From positions 992,001-1,056,000 of the forward strand of contig MU385717.1 of NCBI GenBank assembly GCA_022497155.1: a stretch of 64,000 nucleotides of DNA. The letters are read 5' to 3'. Position numbers and translations under genes: made by a program. The notes beneath the pieces are model-generated. The model was given only the letters and a program-made list of their open reading frames with translations. It ran no database searches and was not told the DNA's origin. This document shows, one piece after another, positions 23,362 through 34,470 of this stretch. Position 1 is the stretch's first letter, and every line of letters begins with the position of its first letter. The stretch comes from Whalleya microplaca. Its lineage: Eukaryota; Ascomycota; Sordariomycetes; Xylariales; Xylariaceae.

Positions 23362-25332
23362 ATGAAGTTCCTCGACTCCCACACCATGTTGTCGAATATC
23401 GTTCTTTCGCTTTCGCTTCTCATAGCCACGCCTGTTTTGGCAATCTGGCCAGTCCCCGAGTCGATCAGCACGGGTCACTCGACTTTATGGATAGGAAACG
23501 ATCTGACGGTCACTTACAATGGAGAACATGTACGCTGGACTTCCGCTCGCGAGCAACCTTGCTTTCACGATCATACCATGAATACTAACGAAAACTCGCG
23601 CCTTCAACAGCTTACCTGTGATACAAATTACAAGCCCCTTGGCGGTTCTAACTTCTCCAGCAAGGATATCGTTCAAGGAGGTGTCTCGCGTGTGTTGAAA
23701 AACATCCTGGAAGATAACTTCGTTCCGTGGAAGTTGTATCCACGCATGCAACTCCAGACTACTGAGCCTGACCTCGCCAAGAAATCATTCATATCTCATC
23801 TCACGATTACCCAAAATGGGACTGACACAACAAAGACGTTTAAGCCTCTCGCCGGTGATGTCGATGAGTGCTACAGTCTTTCCGTGGGGACTGACGGGAA
23901 GGCCGCGATTAGTGCCGTTTCTTCCACCGGTGTTCTACGAGCTCTAGAGACTTTCTCTCAGCTCTTCTTCAAGCACTCCGGAGGATCGATATACACGCAG
24001 TTAGCCCCGGTCCAGATTGTCGATAAACCTCAGTATGCCCATCGAGGTATCCTACTCGATGTCTCGCGATCCTACTTTCCCGTCGATGGTATCTACCGAA
24101 CCCTGGACGCCATGGCATGGAACAAGCTGAATCGCCTCCACATCCACGCTACGGACTCCCAATCCTGGCCCCTGGAAATCCCTTCGATGCCCGAGCTCCA
24201 CGAGAAGGGTGCGTACGCCCCAGACATGACATATACGCCCGCCGACGTGGCCGCTATCCAAACGTACGGCATCCACCGCGGCATCGAGGTCATCTTCGAA
24301 ATCGACACGCCGGGCCACTTCGGCATCGCGGCCCTGTCGCACCCCGACCTGATCACGGGCTGGGGCGCACACCCCTGGTCGACGTACTGCGCCGAGCCCC
24401 CGTGCGGCCAGCTGCGGCTCAACGAGTCGGCCGTGGACCCCTTCCTCGACAAGCTGATGGCCGACGTCCTGCCGCGCGTCGCGCCGTACGCGGCCTACTT
24501 CCACACGGGCGGCGACGAGGTCAACTTCAACGAGTACAACCTTGACCCCTCCGTCGGCACCAACGACACGACGGTGATTGTGCCGCTCCTGCAGAAGTTC
24601 GTCGACAAGCACCATGCCCGCGTGCGCAAGGCTGGTCTCACCCCCATGGTCTGGGAGGAGATCCCCATCTCCTACAACGTCTCCATCGGGAAGGACGTTG
24701 TGGTGCAGTCCTGGCTCGGCGACGGTGCCCTCAAGAAGATCACGGGTCTGGGCCACAAGGCTATCAGCAGTGACTACAACTACTGGGTAAGTCGAACCTG
24801 TTCCACATCTACGCATGCGTGTACACATACATGTATACACAGTAGCAAAATAAATAAAAAAGCAAATGAATGAATCAATGAAAGTATGAACTGACAAAAT
24901 CCACAGTACCTCGACTGCGGACGTGGACACTGGATGAACTTCGCCGAGGGCGCCGACTTCGCAAAGTACTACCCCTTCAACGACTGGTGCAGCCCAGCAA
25001 AGGGGTGGCGGCTTGCGTACTCGCACGACCCGCGAGCGAACCTAACGAAGGAGGAGGCCGGACTCATCCTCGGTGGTGAGGTGGCCGTGTGGACGGAGGC
25101 GATTGACGAAGCGGTCATCGACGACATCCTGTGGCCTCGCGCCAGCGCCGCCGGTGAGGTCCTGTGGTCAGGCCGCACCGACGCCCAGGGCAACAACCGC
25201 ACCCAGCTCGACGCCGCGCCCCGTCTTGCTGAGTTCCGCGAGCGCATGCTCGCTCGTGGTGTCCGCGCTGGCCCTGTCCAGATGCCCTTCTGCACCCAGG
25301 GTGGCAACGCTACCCAGTGTCAGTACTTCTAA
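23362..25332 (+). CDS. NAG1: secreted beta-N-acetylhexosaminidase (GH20)
   Basis: This extracellular enzyme releases N-acetylglucosamine from chitin oligomers and glycans, in chitin turnover or nutrition. Exons: 23362-24786 and 24907-25332, split by a 120-nt intron (GTAAGT...CACAG, phase 0), giving 616 aa. The first ATG is 23362; the preceding in-frame TTG is not a start. Residues 1 to about 30 form a signal peptide whose hydrophobic core is NIVLSLSLLIATPVLA. The GH20b N-domain comes next, then the GH20 barrel: HRGILLDVSRSYFPV, LHIHATDSQSWPLEIPSMPE, EIDTPGHFG and the catalytic Asp-Glu pair D385-E386 in HTGGDEVNFN. The C-terminal WPRASAAGEVLWSG and the final Cys-rich end (FCTQGGNATQCQYF) match fungal NagA proteins. 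GC content rises sharply from about 24110 to the end. Confidence 0.96.
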
Positions 25333-27585
25333 GGAGTATCCGTATCATCATGATTGAGATGATCTTACCAAAATTGCGGGGTTGAGGAGTTTGAATACTA
25401 GTGGAAGGGGATCTTCCGTTGCTTAGTATTCAGCTGTGCATTTGCCTGGTTGTCTATTGTTGTAGACGCCAATATGCGTGGTGACTTCTTGTATATACTT
25501 GATCTCGTTTTTTGCTTTGGGGGGTTTGTTTTTTGCCAGAAAATCAATTAATGATAATTAGACGATGACCGTCGTCTGGTTAATATTATACGTGTTGCTT
25601 GCCGTTTGTAAAACAATGTGTGAATCGTAATAGTGGGAAACGAGCTGCTTACCTATCTACATACATACACCTAAGGACATGTTCAGGACTATGCTGCAAT
25701 AGGCTTCATCATTCCACTTCAGCATTACGTGTAACCCCGTGAACGGCACTTTACCGATCGTGACTACAGTGTGGCATCGAGAAGACTAGATTAGTTGCAA
25801 TGTCTAACCATACATAGTAGTCAGATCGTTAAGCTTTGTTATAGCTGCTTGGGTGATGTGGGGTAGAACATCGCATCCATTCTGCTGGGATTAATAAGTT
25901 TCATCACCTATGATCTTTCTACCCAGAAACGTCGGGTTGTAAGCACGTACAGATGTAAACTCAATTTCCACCCAATACTTATTAGAGCCGCAGCTGCGGG
26001 TCTGCGGCAGGGTTTTGATATTGATTAAATTTTTGAGACAAATGTCATGATATTCTGTCCTTACTAGCATACAGATTACACCTTATATATTATGACTCGC
26101 TACTAGATCCCTATTCAGACTCGCTACTAGAACTCCATTGAGACTCGCTACCAAATCCCTATTGAGACCTCGATCTTGAACACATGTGTTTACTGTCTTA
26201 GTCTCTTACAAGGAGGTACACATAAGTGTTCGTTCATTGGCTGGAAATACTATCCGAGGTGGTGCGTCTCGCCTCCTATTGGGTCCTTCGTATCTTTACC
26301 AGTTAGATTTCCTATAGATCATGATCGCCAACCACCAAGTTCAAGTTTATCAGCAAAAATAATTGTGCTACCTACTTAGTATGCAGGCGGGTGCACAAAG
26401 TGGGTTCATGCAGGTCCCCTTATGAGCGAAGGCGACTCGGTATCGCTCTCAGCCCTGGTCAAAGCCCAAGTACGACGGGAAACCTGACGTATGGCAGACA
26501 CCTTGGTTGATATTTTCGACTGCTTTTTGGACATGAATTGGTCCGATCTGTCTAATAGATGCTCCGAAGCCGAGCCAGAACCTTTAAGGTTCCATCTTAT
26601 GCACAGTCGTCCATAGATACATCTGAGAAGACATCTTTGAATGAGACTTATCAAATGGACCTTGGTTGAAGGATCACTAAGCTTAGGTTTCCTGTAATAG
26701 TAATATTGTCGTTATCCTGTGTTCCCTGATAGTTACTTTATGCGTTACGTGGAGAAAGCCTTTTTTAACGTAGTGGAAATGTACTTATCTATTGTAATTC
26801 TCCTTCAGAGATGTAGTGTCGTATAATTACACATTGTTTCAGGGAGGGTCTTGTCTCTTGCCTAGTGCAACTGGTGCATTACCTACCTATTGCTTCATTA
26901 CTATGTAAACATTCCGATTTGATACTCGAGTATCGACTAGACTGGATAGTCAAAATGAGGGTATTGGGGTATGTTAGCGTCATCTGTTTCCCTGCATCTA
27001 TTAGTATTCCCCCGCAATTCTCTGTAGCGCCTCGGTCCAATCCTACCCTGCTGTGTAGGCTGCGAACTGCCTACCAGATCTTGTCGTTTCGTCCACGGAT
27101 CTTATGCCTCGTACGGCATATGCCGCTTGCCATTAGCCTAGATTTCACCTAGACCCTAAGATACTACCTATATGGGTGAACCCGTCACGGATCCGATGAC
27201 ACTGCATAGTAGACCGTTATTCCGACGTCCGCGTGTGGGCCCTTGGGTTTTTCGTCATGGGTATATGTATGCCATGCCGCGTGGGTAGGATTATCCCTTG
27301 AGCAGATTATAGAAAATGTCTGATCTATCAGCCATGCTCTGTATGCACTAAACACGCCACATGCTGCGCCGTATCTTGCAAACCGTCACATTTATTGCTT
27401 GCTTCACGCTGCCCGCGGATTCCGTCGATTCCCTGCATGCAGACCGTCTCAGTCACGCCTTCTCGAGGATTCAATAAGAGATAATAGCGCATAAGACTTA
27501 ACCAGACTTGTGCCTCCATATTTGCAGAGAGATTGTGGTGCCTATAGTATTCAAGCAAGTTAACAATCACCAAATTCACCTCAGC
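25333..27585. other. intergenic spacer with a 24-bp tandem repeat
   Basis: This 2.25-kb AT-rich region lies between the GH20 and P450 genes. It contains three tandem 24-base units at 26094-26165. An open frame at 26955-27152 could encode a short protein with a hydrophobic start but lacks other support. Confidence 0.5.
26094..26165. repeat. three-copy 24-bp minisatellite
   Basis: The units at 26094-26117, 26118-26141 and 26142-26165 share the form gactcgctaSYarawcYMYattSa, and a partial fourth copy (gacctcg) follows. The copies differ at a few positions. It is non-coding. Confidence 0.8.
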
Positions 27586-29475
27586 ATGGGGTTGATCGAA
27601 ACGGCGCTGGATTATACTTCCCCAAAATCCATCCTCATCTTCCTTGGTGTCGCATATGTGCTGTTGAAGCTTTATATCAGCATAAATGAGGCAACTCGTC
27701 TCAGTCGGATGGGCGTCCGCGGCCCGAAAATCAAGAGCGTGTTTCCGTTCGGTGGGTCCTCAAATTCGAGTTACACTGCACTCCAATAGCATACCCCCTA
27801 ACAGTGGAGGCAGGTCTTGATATCATCAAGAGGCAAATCATTGCTACCATGAACCACAAGAATTACGATAACTTTCTCGAGACAATGAGCACTGTTCCTA
27901 ATTGGACCGGTGAAGGCCGTATCTTGGGGACACGACTGGTACTCACGGCGGACCCTGAGAACATCAAGGCCGTCCTGGCCACCCAGTTTTCGGACTACGG
28001 CAAGGGCGAGCCGTTCCACCGGGAGTGGTGCGATTTCCTCGGTGATAGTATCTTCACGACCGACGGCCAGCTCTGGCATGCCAGTAGACAGCTCCTCCGG
28101 CCGCAGTTCTCGAGAGAACGGATTAGTGATCTGGATTGCTTTGAGTCTCATCTCCAGACGTTCTTCAAGGCCATTGCCAACGGCGGAGCGCTGGAGGGAA
28201 CAGATCAGGAGGTCGACATCGAAGCTGGCGATGGTAAACCCTTCGATATTAGCGAGCTGTTCTACAGGTTCACGCTCGACGTTATTACCGACTTCCTGCT
28301 AGGCAAAGACGTGCAGTCCCTTACGTAAGGCTACCATCACGATATCTCACCTGATACTGCTAGGAAATTAGACTGACCTGCTTATGATAGTACGCCGCGT
28401 GAGCCATTTGCCGATGCCTTCAACGAGGTACAGAGAATGCAGAACTTGAAGATTCGTGCCGGACCATTCCAGCGCTTCATGCCGATGAAATCGTTCCGAG
28501 AGGGTATCAAGGTTGTGAACGAGCTGTGCGGCATTTACATCGACCAGGCGTTACGACTCAGCCCCGAAGAGCTGGCGTCCAAGACGAAGTCCGACCATGA
28601 GTACGTATTCCAAAGCCCCCCCCCTTTTCCCGTGTCTCAGCCACCATGCCATCCTGCCCATATGGCGTGCTCCCAGAATCGGAAAAATTCGAGATATAAC
28701 TTTGAGACTCGCAAAGTCATCTGAAAAGTGTGTCCACTAACGCCGGCTTGTGCGTAGCTACACCTTCCTCCACGAACTAGCCTCATTCACACGCGACAGG
28801 AAAGTGCTCCGGGACCAGCTCATCGCCGTCCTGCTCGCGGGCCGGGACACGACCGCCGCGACGCTCTCCTGGACCTTCTATGAGCTCGGGCGGCACCCGG
28901 AAGTAGTGCGCAAGCTGCGCCAGGAGATCCTCGACACGGTGGGCCTAAACCGGACACCGACATATGCCGACCTGAAGAGCATGAAGTACCTGCAGAACGT
29001 GGTCAACGAGACGCTGCGCCTGTACCCCTCGGTGCCCTTCAACGTGCGGCTAGCACTGAAAGACACGACGCTCCCGCGCGGCGGCGGGCCCGACGGCTCG
29101 CTGCCGCTGCCGGTGCTCAAGAACACGCCGGTGGGGTACTCGACGCTGGCGATGCAGCGGCGCGAGGACCTGTACCCGCCGGTGTCGGAGAAGCACCCGG
29201 ACCCGGCCGTCTACAGCCCGGACCGCTGGTTCCACTGGCAGCCGAAGCCGTGGCAGTACATCCCGTTCAACGGCGGCCCGCGCATCTGCATCGGCCAGCA
29301 GTTCGCGCTCACGGAGATGACGTACGTGCTCACACGCATGTTCCAGCGCTTCGACCGCGTCGAGAGCTTCATGGACGAGGTCGACGGCGGGCATCCCACG
29401 CTCAAGGCCGAGATCGTCATTCAGCCTGGCGACGGCGTCAGGGTTGCGCTGTGGGAGGCTGAGAAGACGGTTTGA
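27586..29475 (+). CDS. cytochrome P450, CYP52/CYP539-like
   Basis: This heme-thiolate monooxygenase is anchored in the ER membrane. The closest family by eye is the fungal CYP52/CYP539 group, whose CYP52 members hydroxylate alkanes or fatty acids. Exons: 27586-27751, 27805-28324, 28391-28600 and 28758-29475; introns are 53, 66 and 157 nt; 537 aa. Residues about 15-35 (ILIFLGVAYVLLKLYI) are the membrane anchor. Conserved features: LWHASRQLLRPQF (C-helix), I-helix AGRDTTAATLSW (about 327), K-helix ETLRLYPSVP (ExxR, about 383), and the heme loop PFNGGPRICIGQQFAL with Cys476 as axial ligand. The long loop GGGPDGSLPLPV after the K-helix is typical of CYP52-like enzymes. All key residues are present. 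The 3' exon is very GC-rich. I cannot infer the substrate. No reductase or other pathway gene adjoins it. Confidence 0.93.
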
Positions 29476-30091
29476 GGATGAGAGAGAAAGAGAGAGAGAG
29501 AGAGACAGAAAGGATTTTTCCGTCTTTTTCTTCCGTTGAAGCGGAATTCGCGGTAGGTAATCGGCAGCTAGTAACTTTTGCGTTGCTTGGCACTGCGAGA
29601 GCTGGATGGGATCTCCTCTCCGCATTATGTGAATACGAGGCATGACATTTTAGGACCGAGACTGAGTTCTCTTGTATTTATTATCATGGGTATTGAACAT
29701 GTATTTATTGAAGTAATCAAATTGGTATGAATAGCTTTCCTAAGATGTGATGATACCTACCTGCGAAATTCGCTGGTTCCTAAGCCGAAAAGAGTGGACC
29801 TAGATGCTGTTGGTTTCGTACGTAGACTAAACCGTATGATACATATGATTAGGTTAGGTAGGGCTTATGTTGTTTGTTGGTGCGCGCTTACAGCATTAGA
29901 GAGACTAAGTAGACGAGGCCTTGTAAAGGAGGGTATCAGAGTCTCTGTAAAGATACATACTACCAAAGTCATTAGAAAACATACTTGTGCCAACCCAAAC
30001 CAACTCCTAATTGTGTTTGACGCGCTTTTTGATCCTTAACGATGGCATGCCGCTAGATACCGCTTTCCTCATATTCTACTTCTGTTTGTTC
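29476..30091. other. P450 3' flank, no gene
   Basis: A GA-rich purine tract (29479-29510) follows the P450 stop directly. The rest is AT-rich with no recognisable gene. Confidence 0.5.
29479..29510. repeat. GA-rich simple repeat
   Basis: This is an alternating AG/GA run with two interruptions, 5 bases after the P450 stop codon, in its 3' UTR. Confidence 0.7.
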
Positions 30092-30733
30092 TTAAGGTTG
30101 AGTTGTGTTTGAGCCTATCACGAGCACTTCTTCGATATCTCTCTTTTCATCCACAAGTCCGTTAATCGTAAGCCCCCCCGACCTCTCTCGGTTCTCTAGC
30201 CAAAGAAATGCAGCGCGCGCCGCAAAACTACTAAGCATGGCCGCGCAGAGCGCCCACGGCACGACTCCCAGCGTGACCATATCGGCACTTGCCCCTGTCC
30301 CCCAGCCAACGCAGATGGCCCAGGCGATCCAGATGACGAAGACGACTATCTGGTACCCGTCTTGACGCCGGCGCCGATTCATATATGATGACAAAGAGCA
30401 TCCTAGCACTAGGCAGGAGCCAAGGACCGGTCCCGGGGAGATAATTGTGCGGAGATCAACTCGGAGGACGCATAGAATATTCTGTATGAGTGAAGGTGGT
30501 GACTGTAGTCTTATCAGTCTGGTTCTTGGTTGAACGACACCGTGAAAAAAGGCCACGAAGAAGCATACTCCTGATTCTTCCTGGATGATATAAGAAGTGG
30601 TAACACAACTGCAAGAAAGAGCGGCTAATAGCTCTGCTATTTCTAACATCTTTAACTCTAACGGCGAAGCATTTTGTACATAATATATCCGGCGCCTTGG
30701 GAGCTCGAGCGAAGGGCATGATGTTGAGTACAT
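30092..30733 (-). CDS. putative membrane protein, unrecognised
   Basis: An open frame of 213 codons starts at ATG 30733. The C-terminal half looks protein-coding: two hydrophobic segments (IVVFVIWIAWAICVGWG and MVTLGVVPWALCAAMLSSFAARAAFLWL) separated by a short loop, a basic RRRRQDG motif before the first, and a charged C-terminus (NRERSGGLTINGLVDEKRD). The N-terminal half is less convincing and may include an intron (donor GTATGC near 30570, acceptor CTACAG or ATACAG near 30500), which would shorten the product. It could be one end of a larger or decayed multi-spanning protein. I recognise no family. The next gene to the right is on the other strand and also appears to encode a membrane protein. 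Confidence 0.4.
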   Translation of the reverse strand: MYSTSCPSLELPRRRIYYVQNASPLELKMLEIAELLAALSCSCVTTSYIIQEESGVCFFVAFFHGVVQPRTRLIRLQSPPSLIQNILCVLRVDLRTIISPGPVLGSCLVLGCSLSSYMNRRRRQDGYQIVVFVIWIAWAICVGWGTGASADMVTLGVVPWALCAAMLSSFAARAAFLWLENRERSGGLTINGLVDEKRDIEEVLVIGSNTTQP

Positions 30734-31705
30734 CTGAAGATGGAAAAGAAGGAGAACTAAGCTCAGCTGTACACTTTTATCGATGTCATACTAAGTTGAG
30801 GCTCAAAATAAGTCTTCACCGTCGTGGCCGTGACATTCGTCTATCCTTATACCATTATGCTGGTCAGCCTAGGCAACGGAGGGTAAGGCAAACTGACTTC
30901 GGCAGGGCGTCATGCTTCCGTAAAAAGTAGCCAATCTTCTACAGACAGAGCCTTGTAATGGTTACGTACCCGTGAGATATTCCAAGACAATAACTGCCGG
31001 CGCAAAATATGCACCATCGTCGTACATGGTGAGTGTGTCATGACGCTTGTCTTACTCTATATGGCAGCCTTGGTGCCCAAAAAGATATCAATTAGGCTCC
31101 AAGGAGGCGCAGCAAGAGGGCATTCTCGTGGGCAGTGTTCACGACGCTGGGCGAACCGCGAGGCTCAATCGTATACTGTGCTTGGCCAATCAAGTAGACG
31201 AGGCAGTCCATGCGAACCATGCTCCGCAAGTTTGCTAGGAGACACGGTGAGAGGCAACTGAACGCCGACGGGAAGAAATACCACCATAGGTTGGCGTGGA
31301 ATGCTCAAAGGCCAATTGTTCGTAGCACTGCACCGGATCGCGATGCCCCCGACTTGAGGCTGCAACTCACATGATGAAGTTAGGCTCGAGGCCGCAGTGC
31401 TTTCCAGAGATTCTCAATATACGAACAGGTGGGTCTGTGCCGATGAATAGAAAATTCGCCTACACAGCAGCATCTGACCTAGGTGAAATACTACCAGGAA
31501 CAAATACTCTTAACCTTGTTATACGCCATGGCTAGGCGGTAGTGGACTCCGGAACTTGTCCCTCCTGTTCTTGCAAAGAGTTCTTTCGTTTTAAACGCTT
31601 GGTTCACCTCGACTATTGTTGCCATTATCGTCTGACTTATCACTCCTTTCTTCGTTTATCATAGTTGATGTGTCAGATACCAGCATAACCAGTATACTAT
31701 TTCTA
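30734..31705. other. region with exon-like fragments, unresolved
   Basis: This 970-bp stretch lies between two putative membrane-protein genes. On the plus strand, an open stretch at about 30945-31030 could join across a plausible intron (31031-31070, GTGAGT...GGCAG) to another open stretch reaching 31240 (SKEAQQEGILVGSVHDAGRT). I could not connect these into a complete gene. They could be upstream exons of the 31706-32465 gene or remnants. Confidence 0.3.
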
Positions 31706-32465
31706 ATGATGCCTGCGAGACTTGAGGCGTACAAAGCCAATTTCGATGATACCGCAAGGATCCTATCTGGAGGGGGGATGATAGGGTCGGCTATCCTTTT
31801 CCCAGTCATTCGGCATGATAGTTTCTTCTACCAATATCTGTGAGAGCCTCGCCTTTCGATATGCCATTTAATTCCCACTGATAATATTAGCACTATGTAC
31901 ATCTTCGGGATTTCTACCTTGATTTATAACGCTCTTAATTGGAGAGCAGTCATGAGGTATGAGCTGCCGGTGCTTGGGCCGGGCTTGGGCCTCATGCCGT
32001 CGAAGACAAGACTTATCATTTGTCAGATACTACTTCTTAGCCCTGGTCACAGTCCTCGTACCAGTTATTATTGTCGTGCCGTACGGCGACGCCTCGACGT
32101 TTTCTTTCCCGTTGGAACGCATGCCGCTTCTTGTGATGCTGTGGAGCCTTGCTATCGATGAATATGCGCGCCTTGCCGGAAGGCCTCTGGGGTCAGAGGA
32201 GGTCCCGATGGCACCTTCGCTGGCCGGGACGCCAGCATACAATGCATCAGACGGCCTCCGCTGGCGGAGAATGTCAGTCCGTTCACTGTCCGAATGGGGT
32301 GACCGCTCATTCCCTCTTCTGCCTGACCAGCGTGACGCATTATTGATGCACATGCAGGGTGCTGAGAGAGAATTTTCCCACCCATCAAGCCAAGAGCCGT
32401 CAGATATCTCACTGTCATCGGCATTGGCTGAAGCGGTGCCATCCTCATATGATAGTAGTGTGTAG
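31706..32465 (+). CDS. putative multi-spanning membrane protein, unrecognised
   Basis: Three exons (31706-31839, 31891-31956, 32027-32465) join in frame to give 212 aa. Both introns are short with good signals: 51 nt GTGAGA...ATTAG with a CTGAT branch, and 70 nt GTATGA...GTCAG. Splicing links otherwise separate frames into a continuous hydrophobic N-terminal half (SGGGMIGSAILFPVI, TMYIFGISTLIYNALNW, YFLALVTVLVPVIIVVPYG, PLLVMLWSLAI), followed by a polar Ser-rich C-terminal tail with no membrane segment. The join across two introns is the main argument for a real gene. The start is uncertain: the frame stays open upstream to about 31600, and an acceptor at 31662 (ATCATAG) could bring in upstream exons. 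No family is recognised. A membrane receptor or small transporter topology is possible but unproven. Confidence 0.5.
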
Positions 32466-34470
32466 ATTCCATGGTTATTCGTTGCTTCTTTCTTTTGTCT
32501 AGAACACAGGCTGCATTTCGAAGACAGTTCACGAATTGGACACTCACGAAACGGCGCTTGTGTCCCCAAATCCTTTTGAAGACAATCTGTCATTCGTAAT
32601 TGTATGTGCTGATTTCATAATATTGCAGTGACCCGCAGCTTCTGGCATGATGAGTTCACCACAATGAGCCAAACCAGAAATGCGAGCGAAGAAGAAAGCT
32701 AGAGAGTGTGAAATCCCACATCCTCCTGTCGACAGACACCTACATCAACTCTGGCTTCAGGAACCGATGTAGACGACTTGATTTTCATGTATCATTTGAT
32801 CCTTCTACACACACTCGCTTGAGATTGACAAGCAACCACGCCTTCAAGTTCATGGCGATACGCACACGATACAGGCTCATAGGGTTGAGAATTCGGGATC
32901 TTCGAGCTATCCCGCCAGCATTTACACCAATTGTAATCGGCAACCGTGCTCTGGAACGACCGTGTCCTGTATATATTCATTGTGAGTGTTTGTCAAACCG
33001 GGTTTCGATCTTAACACTGCTACAGGGTTAACCAGAAGGTAGAGAATGGTTGCAATGGCAATGTAGGTAGATTGGCCTTTTGCTGAGACCATCTCGTCCC
33101 ATACTGCTGATGCGGCACTAGCAATACCCCTTGGACGGATAGACAGGACGGAATCGGGTACAGAGGGTGGGAGCAGGTTGACACATGGCAGGATCCGAAT
33201 CTCGCAGAGCAAATTGAAATACTCGCAGATCCCTGGACGTGCCCAATGAATCTTAATATTGCCTTGGAATGGGCGGCGATTATGGAAATGGAGCGAAAGT
33301 GTTCGTATGTATACGCATAGATATAGAGAGAGGGAAGAGGAGGCGGATGCCTTTACTACCGTATCCACGAGACCACAAGACGGGGAGGGTGCTTTAGGGT
33401 CCCGACGCACAGTTGCGTGATCCGGAAGCAAAGCCGGCATTGTTTTCGGGGTTTCTTACTGGTCTTTGGGAGAAGTCACAGGGGTCGATCGGACATCTAT
33501 TCCGTAGAACACATCTAAAATCGAGCTCCATGCCAACCAGATTGTTTTCCATAGGTGAAGGCTTCCGTCAAGGTTGAACCAGGTAGCCTACTACAAATAT
33601 TGTTCCCAGATACATAGATACATATATGGGGCCGCCAGCCACCCGAGTAGCTAAGCTTACCAGCCACAGGAATTTAACAGCAGGTAGCCAGGGCTGCAGC
33701 CAGGGGTCCATAGAGAGTTAGTGACCGCTAAACCGGTTGGAGGACCACTAACCGCTAGGCCTGGCGTCATTCGAGTCCACCGACGGCACTAATTGCCGCT
33801 TAACCTCGTCTCTAAGCAGCCTCTAAGCAGGGATCTGTTTATTGGTGGAAAGCCCCAAGCAGCTGCCAAGAGACGGTGATATCTCGACCTTTGGTGCTTG
33901 TGCTTGGCCAGCGCATACATATTCTGTAGACAGTACATACTGTAACATACATACGCACATGCACGCTCTTTCGTGTTCTCGACCTTGACCTTGCCCTGCC
34001 CAAGTTGCCTAGACCTTGCCGTTCCACATGAGCTTCTTATGCTTTCGACCGGGCGGCTTCCCTGGCTTTCTTCTGTTGGGGAACGGTGACGATGCACCAA
34101 TCTATTACATATATTAGTTGGCAAGGTAGGTGAGACGAATATGAGGTGGTTGGATAACCTCTCTTTTTCTCTTCGACTCCCGCATACTCACCCAAGCCTC
34201 GTAAATCCTTTTTGCCATTTTTGTACATCTCACAATCATATTGTACACCTGCAGCATTTCGTATTCTTGGCAGATCGCATCGGGATCTATCTGTCTGCAC
34301 GATAGAGAGCTTTGTTCCCTGTATCGTTGTCTCACGCACTTGTCCTCGACCTTCCAACTGCCATTTGACGCTCATTGGCATTCACACGAGGCACAAGTAT
34401 ACCTCTGCCTTTTCTCATTGTGCACCACACCTCACCTCACCTCCCTTGCAAAAGCCTCCTGCAAGCCGCC
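32466..34470. other. intergenic spacer, 2 kb
   Basis: I see no gene. A tRNA-like ATTCGAGTCC sequence at about 33769-33778 was examined and rejected. The last 200 bases are CA/CT-rich and form a likely leader of the GH16 gene. Confidence 0.5.

Noticed and set aside
24052..25026. 324-codon frame antisense to GH20
   Set aside because: GC-rich mirror of the GH20 coding region; it even crosses its intron.
26865..27152. Short secreted-like frame before the P450 gene
   Set aside because: It has a hydrophobic start from an internal ATG but no cysteine pattern, splice support or domain.
19872..29475. Secondary-metabolite or catabolic cluster (ALDH, GH20, P450)
   Set aside because: No backbone synthase, regulator or transporter linked to them; the genes belong to unrelated processes and are separated by 1.6-2.3 kb.
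33720..33790. tRNA-like segment with ATTCGAGTCC
   Set aside because: The flanking bases do not form a T-arm or acceptor stem, and no anticodon arm can be drawn.
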